Below are positions 31,935 through 41,648 of a stretch of 61,094 nt of DNA, piece after piece (position 1 is the stretch's first letter; each line of letters starts with the position of its first letter). Origin of the DNA: Micavibrio sp. (GTDB taxonomy: Bacteria; Pseudomonadota; Alphaproteobacteria; UBA9219); NCBI GenBank assembly GCA_020718105.1, contig DYDA01000011.1, positions 1 to 61,094 of the forward strand, in the 5' to 3' direction. The notes under the pieces are model-generated. The model worked only from the letters and a program-made list of their open reading frames with translations. It had not been told where the DNA came from and searched no databases. A program made the translations under genes and the position numbers.

Positions 31935-32915
31935 TTAAGGCGTTAGTTTTTCGCCTAAGCTGGCGGCCTCGTCACCCAAGGCGGCGGCGGCGCGGCGCAA
32001 CTCTTCGGTTGTCACCAGCATATGAGAGATGCCGTTCGTTACGGCGGTGGTGGCCGTGGTGGTTTGCAGCGCGCCGCGCGCAATTTCTTGCGTGGCGGCG
32101 GATTCTTCATGCAGAGCCGATTTGATCGCCCCCGTGATCGCGTTCATTTGTTCAACAGCGGCTTCAATCGCATTCATTTGCGCCTTCATGGCGTGAGAGG
32201 ATTCGCGAACGGTGTTGATTTGCTCTTCGATTTGCGTCGTGGCGTTGGCTGTTTGCTGGGCAAGGTTTTTGACCTCGCTGGCCACAACGGCAAAGCCCTT
32301 GCCGTGTTCGCCTGCGCGGGCGGCCTCGATCGTCGCGTTCAGGGCGAGAAGGTTGGTGCGTCCTGCAATCTCGCGAATAAGCTCGACAATTGACAGAATT
32401 TGATCGCTTTGTTCGGACAGGGCGCTGGCCGCGCTGTCGGCCTCTTTGGCTTTGTCCGAGGTGCCCCTCGCGATGAAGGAGGCTTCGTCCGCTTGCCTTC
32501 CAATCTCAACAATGGCGGTGTTCATTTCCTCAATGGCGCTGGCGATGCCTGTGGCGCTTTCCGTGGCCAAAGCGGCGGATGAGGTGGATTCGGTGGCGCG
32601 GGTTTGGTGATCGTCTGTTAGGCGGGAGAGATTCTTGGCGCTGTCCATAAGGCTTTTTTGTGCAAGGGCTGCCTTGGCCAAAAGGATTGAGGTTGTTTCT
32701 TGTCCAGCGGCAGAGCAAAGTCGCGTTGTTTTTTCACCCTCGCTTTTTTCGCTTCGCAAAGCAACCAGCCAGCTTATCCCCGCAAGGACAAGGAGAAGAA
32801 GGGGGATGATTTTAAGAAAGGCGGCCTCAGGCGCAAAATAAAAAGCAGCGCACAGAGGCAAAAAAGCGCCACCCCAAAAAAGCGCAAGGAAGAAGAATCT
32901 GGATTGAGCAGGCAT
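31935..32915 (-). CDS. Short methyl-accepting chemotaxis-type protein without sensor or HAMP domain
   Basis: A 326-residue protein with two adjacent membrane helices (about 7-27 and 33-50) and hardly any periplasmic loop. A helical signalling domain follows directly. The hairpin tip [42 protein letters not shown] (about 180-220) contains the invariant CheA/CheW contact sequence. There is no HAMP domain or ligand-binding domain, so a periplasmic stimulus is unlikely; it may sense membrane state or act with another protein. The ATG gives MPAQSRFFF. It is divergent from ileS. Confidence 0.88.
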   Translation of the reverse strand: MPAQSRFFFLALFWGGAFLPLCAAFYFAPEAAFLKIIPLLLLVLAGISWLVALRSEKSEGEKTTRLCSAAGQETTSILLAKAALAQKSLMDSAKNLSRLTDDHQTRATESTSSAALATESATGIASAIEEMNTAIVEIGRQADEASFIARGTSDKAKEADSAASALSEQSDQILSIVELIREIAGRTNLLALNATIEAARAGEHGKGFAVVASEVKNLAQQTANATTQIEEQINTVRESSHAMKAQMNAIEAAVEQMNAITGAIKSALHEESAATQEIARGALQTTTATTAVTNGISHMLVTTEELRRAAAALGDEAASLGEKLTP

Positions 32916-33139
32916 GGCAAAAACCGCTTTTCAGTTGCGACACTCTCCTTTTTTGTACAGGAAAAAGCCTTAAAGAGACTCTAACGACTGCATACAGGGG
33001 TGGGAGGTTGCTCTTGTGTTCGCGCAGAGGATGGCGCAGAAAAGAAAGCTGGGGATAGTGCCACAAAAGCGCCGCTTTACCGCGAGAGGGAAGGGCGGTA
33101 ATCTCTTTCGTTATAGAACATAAGGACTTGTTAGTATCC

Positions 33140-36013
33140 ATGGCTACGACAGAAAAAAAAGACTATCGCGACAGCGTTTTTCTTCCGAAAACGGATTTCC
33201 CCATGCGTGGCAGCTTGCCCGTTAAGGAGCCAGAGCTTTTGGTGCATTGGCAAAAGATAGGGCTTTATGCCCTTTTGCGCCAACAAGCCAAGGGGCACAA
33301 AAAGTTTGTTTTGCATGATGGTCCTCCGTTTGCCAACGGGCATATCCATATGGGGCATGCGCTGAACAAAGTTTTAAAGGATGTTGTTGTCCGTACGCGC
33401 CAAATGCTGGGCTTTGATGCGCCTTATGTGCCCGGCTGGGATTGTCACGGTCTGCCGATCGAATGGAAAATTGAAGAGCAATACCGCGCGAAGGGGCAGG
33501 ACAAGGACTTGATCCCCGTTCCTCAGTTTCGCGCTGAATGCCGCGCTTATGCGGCGCATTGGGCGGCCACGCAATCGGCTGATTTTCAGCGTCTTGGCGT
33601 TATGGGCGATTGGGGGCATCCCTATACGACGATGAGCTTTCGCGCCGAGGCGCAGATTGTGCGTGAGATTCATAAGTTTTTGACAGGCGGCCTTTTGTAT
33701 AAGGGCGAGCGTCCCGTCATGTGGTCTGTGGTGGAAAAGACGGCGTTGGCCGAGGCGGAAATTGAATACCACGATCATAAATCAACGACGCTTTGGATTC
33801 GCTTTCCCGTTGTTGCTGCGAAAAATAAAGCGTTAGAGGGCGCGGGCATCGTTATTTGGACGACGACGCCGTGGACCATTCCCGCCAACCGCGCCATCGC
33901 CTACGGTGATTTTGCCTATGCGTTGTTGCAAGTGGACGGCGCGGACGAAGGCGCGGCGGCGCAGGTGGGTGATCGTTTGGTCGTGGCCGCCGATTTGGTC
34001 AACGCTTTTTGCGCGGAAGCCAAGATAACGGCCAAGACCGTTTTGGCCGATGATCTTAAGGGGGCGGATTTGGAAGGCGTCGTTTGTGCGCATCCTTTCC
34101 GTGGCCGCTTGGGCTGTGAAAATTATTTTGATTATGATGTGTGCCTTTATCACGGCGCTTTTGTCACGACAGAGGCAGGCACGGGCTTTGTTCATATTGC
34201 CCCCGGCCATGGTGAGGACGATTACAACCTTGGCCGCCAATATAAGGTGAAGTTTGAGCCAACGGTTGATGCGGATGGCCGCTATCTTCCCAACATTAAG
34301 GGGTTTGAGGGGCTCTATGTCTATACCCCTGATGGCAAGGCGGGCGAGGCGAACGTCGCTGTGATCCGCGCGCTGGCTCATACAGGTGCGCTTTTGGCCA
34401 AGAAGAACATCACGCACAGCTATCCTCATTCGTGGCGATCAAAAGCGCCTTTGATCTTTCGCACAACGCCGCAATGGTTTGTGGCTTTGGATGAAGTCAA
34501 AGTGGGGCAAACGGGCAAAACGCTGCGAGAGCTGGCTCTGGCCGCGATTGGCGATACGCAGTGGTATCCTGCCGTTGGCGAAAAGCGCATTCGCGGCATG
34601 ATTGGGTCGCGCATGGATTGGTGTATCAGTCGCCAACGCGTGTGGGGCGTTCCCATCGCCATGTTTGTGCATAAAAAGACGAAAGAGCCGCTTAAGGATC
34701 CGGCGGTTTTGAATCGCATCGCGACGTTGTTTGAGGCCGAAGGCGCGGATGCGTGGTACGTGCACCCAGCGCAGGAATTTTTGGGCGAGGCCTATAAGGC
34801 CGACGACTTCGATCAGGTTTTTGATATTGTGGATGTGTGGTTTGAATCAGGTTCAACGCACAGCTTTGTGCTGGATCAAACGCTGCCGAATCCGGAATGG
34901 CCGAACCTGACGTGGCCTGCGGATTTGTATTTGGAAGGGTCGGATCAGCATCGCGGCTGGTTCCATTCGTCCTTGTTGCAAGCGTGTGGGACGCGTGGCC
35001 GCGCACCGTATCAAAAAGTTTTGACGCATGGCTTTTTGCTGGACGAAAAGGGCTACAAACAATCGAAATCATCCGGCAACGGGCTTAGCCCCGTTGAGCT
35101 GATGGGCTCACACGGCGCGGATATCGTGCGGCTTTGGGTTTTGTCGGCGGACTATTCGCAAGATGTGATGTTCGGCCCCAACATTCTCAAACAAACGGGC
35201 GATCTCTATCGTCGTTTCCGTAACACGCTGCGTTATTTATTGGGTGCTTTAGACGGCATGACCGAGGGTGAGCGCGTGCCGCTTAAGGCTCTGCCAGAGG
35301 TGGAGCGTTGGGTGCTGCATCGCCTTGCCGAGGTGGACGCAAGCCTTCGCGCGGCTATTGAGGGGCATGATTATACCGCTATGGTGCAAACGCTTCACCA
35401 TTTCTGCGCTGTTGATTTGTCGGCGTTTTATTTGGATGTGCGCAAGGATTCGCTTTATTGCGATGCGCCTACGGATGAAAAGCGCCGCGCGGTGCGTACG
35501 GTGATGGAGGCTCTCTTTGATCATCTTGTGATCTGGCTTGCCCCTGTTTTGTGCTTCACGGCAGAGGAGGCTTATCTTGCTCGCCCGTCTGCAAAGGTGC
35601 AGAGCGTCCACCTTTTGTCCTATCCTATCGTTCCCACCGAATGGCGTGACGAAGCGTTGGGTAAAAAATGGGAAAGCTTGCGCGATGTGCGCCGCGTTGT
35701 CACGGGCGCGATGGAAATCGCCCGCGCCGAGAAAAAAATCGGATCCAGCCTTCAAGCGGCAGCGACGGTCTTTATTGGCCCTGCCCATACGGCGCTTTTG
35801 GATGGCGTGGATCTGGCTGAGCTGTGCATCGCGTCAACCGTCACGCTTTGCGAAAAGACGGCTCCGGCTGACGCCTTTATCTTGCCGGATGCTCCCGCTG
35901 TTGGGGTGACGATAGCGCAAGCCAAGGGCGAGAAGTGTGAGCGGTGCTGGCAGGTGCGCGATGACGTGAATGTGGACGCGCTTTGTCCGCGCTGCGCGGC
36001 CGTTGTGGCATAA
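33140..36013 (+). CDS. ileS: Isoleucyl-tRNA synthetase
   Basis: Charges tRNA-Ile. The 957-residue class I enzyme has the HIGH motif HIHMGHALNK at about residue 65 and KQSKS (a variant of KMSKS) in KGYKQSKSSGNGL near 640. The editing (CP1) domain includes IVIWTTTPWTIPANRAIAYG. The C-terminal zinc domain has CERCWQVRDDVNVDALCPRC, in which all four Cys are present. ATG at 33140 gives MATTEKKDYRDS; an in-frame start four codons earlier is less likely. It is followed by lspA 18 bases on, a common pairing. Confidence 0.97.
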   Translation: MATTEKKDYRDSVFLPKTDFPMRGSLPVKEPELLVHWQKIGLYALLRQQAKGHKKFVLHDGPPFANGHIHMGHALNKVLKDVVVRTRQMLGFDAPYVPGWDCHGLPIEWKIEEQYRAKGQDKDLIPVPQFRAECRAYAAHWAATQSADFQRLGVMGDWGHPYTTMSFRAEAQIVREIHKFLTGGLLYKGERPVMWSVVEKTALAEAEIEYHDHKSTTLWIRFPVVAAKNKALEGAGIVIWTTTPWTIPANRAIAYGDFAYALLQVDGADEGAAAQVGDRLVVAADLVNAFCAEAKITAKTVLADDLKGADLEGVVCAHPFRGRLGCENYFDYDVCLYHGAFVTTEAGTGFVHIAPGHGEDDYNLGRQYKVKFEPTVDADGRYLPNIKGFEGLYVYTPDGKAGEANVAVIRALAHTGALLAKKNITHSYPHSWRSKAPLIFRTTPQWFVALDEVKVGQTGKTLRELALAAIGDTQWYPAVGEKRIRGMIGSRMDWCISRQRVWGVPIAMFVHKKTKEPLKDPAVLNRIATLFEAEGADAWYVHPAQEFLGEAYKADDFDQVFDIVDVWFESGSTHSFVLDQTLPNPEWPNLTWPADLYLEGSDQHRGWFHSSLLQACGTRGRAPYQKVLTHGFLLDEKGYKQSKSSGNGLSPVELMGSHGADIVRLWVLSADYSQDVMFGPNILKQTGDLYRRFRNTLRYLLGALDGMTEGERVPLKALPEVERWVLHRLAEVDASLRAAIEGHDYTAMVQTLHHFCAVDLSAFYLDVRKDSLYCDAPTDEKRRAVRTVMEALFDHLVIWLAPVLCFTAEEAYLARPSAKVQSVHLLSYPIVPTEWRDEALGKKWESLRDVRRVVTGAMEIARAEKKIGSSLQAAATVFIGPAHTALLDGVDLAELCIASTVTLCEKTAPADAFILPDAPAVGVTIAQAKGEKCERCWQVRDDVNVDALCPRCAAVVA

Positions 36014-36031
36014 GGGGTTTTGGAAAAACGC

Positions 36032-36511
36032 ATGGGCAAAACGTATTTTAACATCGGCGTGTATTTGGCGGCTTTGATCGTGTTGGCGGATCAATTCAGC
36101 AAAAGCATGTTTTTGGCTTCGGCGTTAGACCCTTCCCCGTTTTATCGGCTAACGCCGTTTTTAAACTTGCGTTTGAATTGGAACAGGGGCGTGACATTCG
36201 GCCTTTTAAACAACTTTGGCGCATGGATGCCGACGCTGTTGGTCGTGGCGGCCCTTTTGATCACGCTTCTTTTGCTGCGCTGGCTGGCGCAAGTCAAAAC
36301 GATGTATGCTGCCATCGGGCTTGGGGCTGTCATCGGTGGCGCGATTGGCAATGTGATTGATCGCGCCCGTTTTGGCGCGGTGGTTGATTTCATCGACCTC
36401 CACTATGGCGGGTATCACTGGTACACGTTCAATCTGGCCGACAGCGCCATTTGTATTGGGGTTGGCTTGCTTCTTCTTGAAAACGTCATGGTAAAGCGGC
36501 ATAAACGATAA
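36032..36511 (+). CDS. lspA: Lipoprotein signal peptidase II
   Basis: An inner-membrane aspartic protease that removes the signal peptide from prolipoproteins. The 159-residue protein has four membrane helices. The catalytic Asp residues lie in GNVIDRARFGAVVDFID and FNLADSAICIG. The family motif NWNRGVTFGLL (usually N-x-G-x-A-F/S) is near residue 50. The start could also be TTG at 36020. Likely substrates in this window are the BamF-like protein, Pal and the lipoprotein at 22309-22638. Confidence 0.95.
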   Translation: MGKTYFNIGVYLAALIVLADQFSKSMFLASALDPSPFYRLTPFLNLRLNWNRGVTFGLLNNFGAWMPTLLVVAALLITLLLLRWLAQVKTMYAAIGLGAVIGGAIGNVIDRARFGAVVDFIDLHYGGYHWYTFNLADSAICIGVGLLLLENVMVKRHKR

Positions 36512-36535
36512 ATCGGATCAGGGGAGAACCTTTCT

Positions 36536-37090
36536 ATGCGACACTTTCAAAAAATGGCGATTATTGGCATGACCCTTTGCGTATCGGCGTGTGGGGGCAC
36601 GGCGGAATCTTTAGGCTTAGGCCGCAACCCACCCGATGAGTTTGCCGTGGTTGAGAGGCCTCCTTTATCTTTGCCCCCCGAATTCTCCCTGCGCCCGCCG
36701 CAACCGGGAGCGCCGCGGCCGCAAGAAACAGCCATGCCTGCGCGGGCGAATGAAACGCTGTTTGGGGGCTCGATGCAAAGTGCTGCTGCTGCTGCTGGTG
36801 GCACGGAAAAATCAGATGCCGAAAAGGCGCTCCTTGCTTCTTCTGGCGCGGCGAAGGCCGAGGCAGGCATTCGCGAAATTGTGGATCGTGAGACCGCCCA
36901 AAAAGTTGTCGGCTCGCGCAAGCTGGTGGATGATTTGCTGTGGTGGCGCGACCCTTCGTCTTCTGCGACAACCGTGAACGCGGATGAGGAAGCCAAGCGC
37001 CTTAAGGAAGCGAAAGCGGCGGGAACTTCCATAAATACGGGGGCGACGCCCGTTATCGAAAAAAGCCAAAAGGGTTGGTTGGGGCAGTGA
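36536..37090 (+). CDS. DUF3035 lipoprotein, BamF-like
   Basis: A 184-residue lipoprotein: MRHFQKMAIIGMTLCVSAC with lipobox VSAC, Cys at residue 19. It is followed by GLGRNPPDEFAVVERPPLSLPPEFSLRPPQPG, the sequence typical of DUF3035. In Caulobacter a DUF3035 protein (BamF) belongs to the outer-membrane barrel assembly complex. The C-terminal half is helical and Ala/Lys-rich. It overlaps the downstream M16 gene start at GTGA. Confidence 0.85.
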   Translation: MRHFQKMAIIGMTLCVSACGGTAESLGLGRNPPDEFAVVERPPLSLPPEFSLRPPQPGAPRPQETAMPARANETLFGGSMQSAAAAAGGTEKSDAEKALLASSGAAKAEAGIREIVDRETAQKVVGSRKLVDDLLWWRDPSSSATTVNADEEAKRLKEAKAAGTSINTGATPVIEKSQKGWLGQ

Positions 37091-38448
37091 GGACGCAAGG
37101 GACGTGGGGTCTTAAGGCTTCCTTGTTGAGCGGCCTGTTGTTTTTTTCGACGCCGACGCATGCGGCCGTTTTTTTTCCGCAAACGGCGACGCTGGCCAAC
37201 GGCATGGCGGTCGTTCTTATTCAAAACAAGCTTTCGCCTGCCGTAGCGCAAATGGTGTGGTATCGGGTTGGCGCGGCGGATGATCCCGCCTTGCGCTCTG
37301 GCCTTGCTCACTATCTTGAGCATATGATGTTTAAGGGCACGAGGGCCGTTCCCGATGGCGCGTTGAGCGAAATCGTGGCGGCTCAGGGCGGGGAAGAGAA
37401 CGCGTACACCTCTTATGACTATACGACGTATCACGAAATTGTGGCGGCCTCGCAGCTTCCCCTTATGATGCAGTTGGAAGCGGACAGGATGCGCGGCCTT
37501 CTTTTTGATTCAGAAAAAGCGGCATCGGAATTGTCGGTCGTGAAAAGCGAGAGGCAGCAGCGCACAGGCAATCACCCGCAGGGACTTTTTGCGGAAAAAA
37601 GGCGGGCGACATTGTTTCCCGCTCATCCTTATGGTCGCCCCATTATCGGGTGGCGGGACGATATCGCGCAGCTTACGCCGCGCGACGCGCAGGCTTTTTA
37701 TCAGCGCTTTTATGCGCCACAAAACGCGATTCTGGTCATCAGCGGCAACGTCACGATGGCCGACGTTTTAGCCAGCGCGGCGGCAACCTTCGGGCGCGTT
37801 GAGGGCGGCAACGCCAGCCCGCGGCCCCCTCTTCCCCCCTTGCCACAAACTAAAAACGAGCGCGTTGAAATGCAGGATGAGCGCGTGACGAAGCCTTCTG
37901 TTGCGGCGCAGACGCTTGTTCCCTCACGCGGCATGGATGCGACGCGTTCGTATGCGTTAGAGGTTTTGGCGGAAGCTCTTGGTGGCGGAGAGGTTGGCCT
38001 TTTGTATCGCCGCTTTGTGCTTGAGATGAAAGCCGCCAGCGGTGTCAGCGTGTCTTATTATCCCATAGCGCGGGGGCCTTCGGTTTTTTCATGGGGGGCG
38101 ATCCCTGCGGGCGACGGGGACGTGCGGGCGCTGGAGTCACAAATTAAAATGTGGTTGTCGCAAAAAGCGGAAAAAGGATTCTCTGGCCAAGACGTGGCCC
38201 GCGCCAAGAAAAGGTTAGAGTCAGCGGCTGTCTTTGCGCGGGATCGTTTGCTGACGCCCGCGCAAATCATGGGCGAGGCTCTGGCCGTTGGTTTGTCGGT
38301 TGAGGAGGTTGAGGCGTGGCCTCAGCGCATTCATGCCGTAACCGTCGCGCAAGTGAACGCCGCGTTTCGCGACGTGATGCAACAAAAGGGTTGGGTAACG
38401 GGCATTTTAGAGCCTGCGCTCTTGGTCAAGAAAGGTGGGGATGAATGA
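37087..38448 (+). CDS. M16 zinc peptidase, catalytic member
   Basis: A 453-residue protein with a signal peptide (about 1-27, ending near HAAVFF). The zinc motif is HYLEH (HxxEH) in SGLAHYLEHMMFKGT near residue 73, with a downstream conserved Glu about 75 residues later. It is the active half of a periplasmic M16B pair (PqqL/Ymxg-type). The start is GTG at 37087, overlapping the DUF3035 stop as GTGA; TTG at 37075 is the alternative. The next gene, encoding a related protein without HxxEH, starts four bases before the stop. Confidence 0.92.
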   Translation: MRTQGTWGLKASLLSGLLFFSTPTHAAVFFPQTATLANGMAVVLIQNKLSPAVAQMVWYRVGAADDPALRSGLAHYLEHMMFKGTRAVPDGALSEIVAAQGGEENAYTSYDYTTYHEIVAASQLPLMMQLEADRMRGLLFDSEKAASELSVVKSERQQRTGNHPQGLFAEKRRATLFPAHPYGRPIIGWRDDIAQLTPRDAQAFYQRFYAPQNAILVISGNVTMADVLASAAATFGRVEGGNASPRPPLPPLPQTKNERVEMQDERVTKPSVAAQTLVPSRGMDATRSYALEVLAEALGGGEVGLLYRRFVLEMKAASGVSVSYYPIARGPSVFSWGAIPAGDGDVRALESQIKMWLSQKAEKGFSGQDVARAKKRLESAAVFARDRLLTPAQIMGEALAVGLSVEEVEAWPQRIHAVTVAQVNAAFRDVMQQKGWVTGILEPALLVKKGGDE

Positions 38449-39791
38449 AACGCGTCGCCTCTTTTATCTTTTTGTTGTGTGCTTTTGTTTTTTCTTGCTC
38501 TGCGTTTGCGGCAGCGCCATCCGTGGTTGAGGTGACCAGCGCCAAAGGGATTAAGGCGTGGCTGGTGCAAGACAGCACGTTGCCGCTTATCAGCGTGCGC
38601 TTTGCTTTTCGCGGCGGCGTGGAAACGGACCCGGCGGACAAGCAAGGCTTAGCCGTGTTAACGGCAGGCCTTTTAACGCAAGGGGCGGGGCCTTATGACG
38701 ATCAGGCCTTTCAAGAAAAGCTGGCGGCGCTATCTATTGAAATGGACATCAGTGCAACACGTGATGCGATTGTGGGCGGTGTCAAAACACTTTCTGTTAA
38801 CGAAAAGGAGGCCTTTCGCCTGCTTTCTTTGGCGCTGACAAAGCCGCGCTTTGACGAAGCCGTTTTGGCGCGAGCCAAGGGGCAACAAGAAACCGCCGTG
38901 ACGATGCAACTGGCAAAACCTTCATGGCAGGCGCGGTATGCCCTGTATAGTCAGCTGTTTGGGCGGCATCCCTATGGCTATCGCTCATTGGGAACGCGGG
39001 CTGGTTTGTCGCGCTTGACGCGAGAGGACGCGCTTTCTTTTTCTCGCGCCCGTTTGGCTCAAGACTCTTTATGGATCGCCGTTGTTGGCGACATCACGCC
39101 CGCTGTTTTACGGCAACGCTTGGACGCCGTGTTTGGCGCGCTGCCCACTAAGGCAGAGGCGAACGTAATCCCGTCTGTGGTTTTTGAGAAAAAGCCTACG
39201 ACGATTCTAACGCGGCGCGAGGGCACGCAAACCACCATCGCCTTTGCCGCGCCGATGATGCTTCGCGGCGATCCCGATTGGCATGCCGCGCAAGTCGCTA
39301 ACTATATTCTGGGCGGTGGCGGGTTTAATGCTCGCCTGATGAAAGCGGTACGCGCCAAAGAAGGGCTGACCTATGGCATTGCGACAACGCCCGCGCCGAT
39401 GGAAAAGGCCTCGTTGTTGATGGGCGGCTTTGACGTTGATAACGCCAAGGCGGGAGAGGCTCTTGATTTGGTGCAAGCCGTGTGGCGCGACTATTACGAC
39501 AACGGCGCGCATAAGGATGAGGTTGCGGCGGCCAAAGCGTATCTTAAAGGTTCAGCGCCGTTATCCTTGACCTCAACGGATGAGATCGCCGCGACAGTGC
39601 TGGCGATGCAAAAGGACGCTTTAGGTATAGATTATTTAAACCGCTATGACGCGCTTGTTGATGCGGTCACGCAAGGCGATGTGCTGCGCGTCATTCGCCG
39701 TTGGTTCAATCCGGCGGGACTTTGTTTTTCTCTCGTTGGTTCTCCGGCGGGCGTTTCACCCACGATCACGCAAGACTTGGTAAAGGAATAA
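38445..39791 (+). CDS. M16 peptidase-like partner, inactive-type
   Basis: The 448-residue partner of the preceding M16 peptidase. A signal peptide MKRVASFIFLLCAFVFSCSAFA precedes AAPSVVEVTS. The place where HxxEH should be reads LAVLTAGLLTQGAGPYDD, so zinc ligands are missing. Conserved structural stretches (GGVETDPADKQG and the glycine loop GGGGFNARLMKAVRAKEGLTYG) remain. Such pairs form a heterodimer in which the second protein supplies the R/Y substrate-binding motif. The ATG overlaps the upstream stop. Confidence 0.92.
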   Translation: MKRVASFIFLLCAFVFSCSAFAAAPSVVEVTSAKGIKAWLVQDSTLPLISVRFAFRGGVETDPADKQGLAVLTAGLLTQGAGPYDDQAFQEKLAALSIEMDISATRDAIVGGVKTLSVNEKEAFRLLSLALTKPRFDEAVLARAKGQQETAVTMQLAKPSWQARYALYSQLFGRHPYGYRSLGTRAGLSRLTREDALSFSRARLAQDSLWIAVVGDITPAVLRQRLDAVFGALPTKAEANVIPSVVFEKKPTTILTRREGTQTTIAFAAPMMLRGDPDWHAAQVANYILGGGGFNARLMKAVRAKEGLTYGIATTPAPMEKASLLMGGFDVDNAKAGEALDLVQAVWRDYYDNGAHKDEVAAAKAYLKGSAPLSLTSTDEIAATVLAMQKDALGIDYLNRYDALVDAVTQGDVLRVIRRWFNPAGLCFSLVGSPAGVSPTITQDLVKE

Positions 39792-39795
39792 CACG

Positions 39796-41301
39796 ATGAC
39801 AAAACCGACACAGCAAGCCGCTTGGGCTGACCTGCAAAAGCTTTATGAAAAAAACAGAAATGTAACGCTGGCGGCGCTCTTTGCGCAAGAGCCTGCGCGG
39901 ACGCAGCGCATGACGCTTAACGCCTGTGGGCTATCGGCTGATTTTTCGCGCAGCGCCATCACGCCCGATGTCATGGACAACCTGTTGGCCTTGGCCAAGG
40001 CGCAAGGGGTTGAGGCGATGCGCGAGAAAATGTTTGTAGGCGAAAAGATCAACGCCACGGAAAAGCGTGCCGTTCTCCACACGGCCTTACGAACGTCAAG
40101 CGATGCGTCGATTGTTGTAGAGGGCAGCGATATCATGCCCGCAATCCGCGCCCTTCAGGCCAAGATGGAAAAGTTTACTGTTGCTGTGCGCGATGGCAGC
40201 TGGCTGGGCGCGACGGGTCAAAAAATCACGGACGTTGTGAACATTGGCATTGGCGGATCGGATTTGGGGCCGCGCTTTGTCGTTAGCGCTTTGCGTGCGC
40301 AGGCCACGGGGCCGCGCGTTCATTTTGTGGCGAATGTCGATCCTTTTGATCTGTTAAGCGTGGTGGAAAAGCTCAACCCCGCAACAACCCTTTTCATTGT
40401 TGTGTCCAAAACCTTCACGACACAGGAAACGCTTTTGAACGCAACGTCGGCGCGCTCATGGCTTGTCAGCGCCTTGGGCGAAGCGGCGGTGGCGCGGCAT
40501 TTTGTGGCCGTGTCAACCAACCAGCAGGCCGTTGAATTTTTCGGCATCAAGGCGGACGCGATGTTCGCGATGTGGGACTGGGTGGGGGGGCGTTACAGCC
40601 TGTGGTCTGCCGTGGGGCTTAGCATCGCGCTGGCCGTGGGTTGGCCCGCTTTTCGGGAACTGTTGGCGGGCGCGGCGGCGATGGACGCGCATTTCCGCAC
40701 CGCGCCATTGGCGGCGAACATGCCTGTTCTCTTCGGTCTTGTCGGGCTGTGGAATCGCAACTTCTGCGGCGCAGAGGCCGAGGCTGTCTTGCCCTATAGC
40801 GAGAGGTTGCGTGAGCTTCCTCGTTTCTTGCAACAGCTCAATATGGAAAGCAACGGCAAGAGCGTGACGCGCAGCGGCGAGGCGGTGGATTATCAAACCG
40901 GCCCCGTGATTTTCGGTGAGTGCGGAAGCGTGGGGCAACACAGTTTTCATCAGTGGCTGCATCAAGGAACGGGGCGCGTGGTGGCCGAGTTCATCGGTGT
41001 GCGGCATGATGATATGAATCGCCCTGATCATGCCTCGGTTTTGCATGCGCATATGATGGCGCAGGTGGAGGCGTTGAAAAGCGGACGCGAGTCTGCCGAT
41101 CCCGCACGCACCAACGCGGGCAATAAACCGTCCACCGTTTTGTGGTTGGATCGCCTCGATCCCCATCACCTCGGCGCTCTTTTGGCGCTGTATGAGCACA
41201 AGGTGTTCGTGCAGGGCGTTTTGTGGGACATCAACTCCTTTGATCAGTTTGGCGTTGAGCTGGGCAAGGCGCTGGCGAGCGAGATTTTAAAGAAGGGATG
41301 A
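39796..41301 (+). CDS. pgi: Glucose-6-phosphate isomerase
   Basis: Interconverts glucose-6-phosphate and fructose-6-phosphate. The 501-residue product has the phosphate loops VVNIGIGGSDLGPRFVVSAL and VVSKTFTTQETL. The WDWVGGRYSLWSAVGLS motif follows, as do EAVLPYSERLRELPRFLQQLNMESNGKSV and the C-terminal HQ in SVGQHSFHQWLHQG. The gene lies four bases after the M16 partner stop, so it may be in that operon. It is followed by the B1 repeat. Confidence 0.96.
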   Translation: MTKPTQQAAWADLQKLYEKNRNVTLAALFAQEPARTQRMTLNACGLSADFSRSAITPDVMDNLLALAKAQGVEAMREKMFVGEKINATEKRAVLHTALRTSSDASIVVEGSDIMPAIRALQAKMEKFTVAVRDGSWLGATGQKITDVVNIGIGGSDLGPRFVVSALRAQATGPRVHFVANVDPFDLLSVVEKLNPATTLFIVVSKTFTTQETLLNATSARSWLVSALGEAAVARHFVAVSTNQQAVEFFGIKADAMFAMWDWVGGRYSLWSAVGLSIALAVGWPAFRELLAGAAAMDAHFRTAPLAANMPVLFGLVGLWNRNFCGAEAEAVLPYSERLRELPRFLQQLNMESNGKSVTRSGEAVDYQTGPVIFGECGSVGQHSFHQWLHQGTGRVVAEFIGVRHDDMNRPDHASVLHAHMMAQVEALKSGRESADPARTNAGNKPSTVLWLDRLDPHHLGALLALYEHKVFVQGVLWDINSFDQFGVELGKALASEILKKG

Positions 41302-41327
41302 GGGGTTAGACTTTCCCAGTCCTATTC

Positions 41328-41410
41328 CGTCATCCCCGCGAAGGCGGGGATCCCATTTGGTTTCTTTCAACAAACAAGGAAATTGGATGCCAGCCTTCGC
41401 TGGCATGACG
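41328..41410 (+). repeat. Dispersed palindromic repeat B1 (VIPAKAGIQ-type)
   Basis: About 83 bp. A hairpin CCCCGCGAAGGCGGGG opens it and GCCAGCCTTCGCTGGC closes it. The same opening hairpin occurs inside sufD at 48551-48637, and a degenerate copy at 60941-61010. It lies between pgi and the GNAT gene. Confidence 0.85.
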
Positions 41411-41594
41411 AGGGGCATGAAACTATTTGTCATGCCCCCCGCTTTCTGTTAGAATGCCCTTAACAGAGGATATTTAGGCATGACCACGGTTCACACGCAT
41501 CAACTCCGACGATTTTGTCAGCGATAAGTCTGACAGAAGGTTTATGGTCGCCTCTTCTTTCCGTTTTTTCTTTCAGACTTTTTAAAGAACCGCC

Positions 41595-41618
41595 GCTAAA
41601 GACCCCCGCGTCTTTAGC
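41595..41618 (+). terminator. Hairpin with T-rich tail before the GNAT gene
   Basis: GCTAAAGAC (41595-41603) pairs with GTCTTTAGC (41610-41618), followed by TGATTTAATTTTTTATT. It could end transcripts from pgi or act as an attenuator of the downstream gene. Confidence 0.55.
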
Positions 41619-41648
41619 TGATTTAATTTTTTATTGAAAGTATCCCTC

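Noticed and set aside
36547-37434. Reverse frame opposite the BamF-like and M16 genes
   Set aside because: The forward genes have a lipobox and a signal peptide; the reverse product has no coherent domain.
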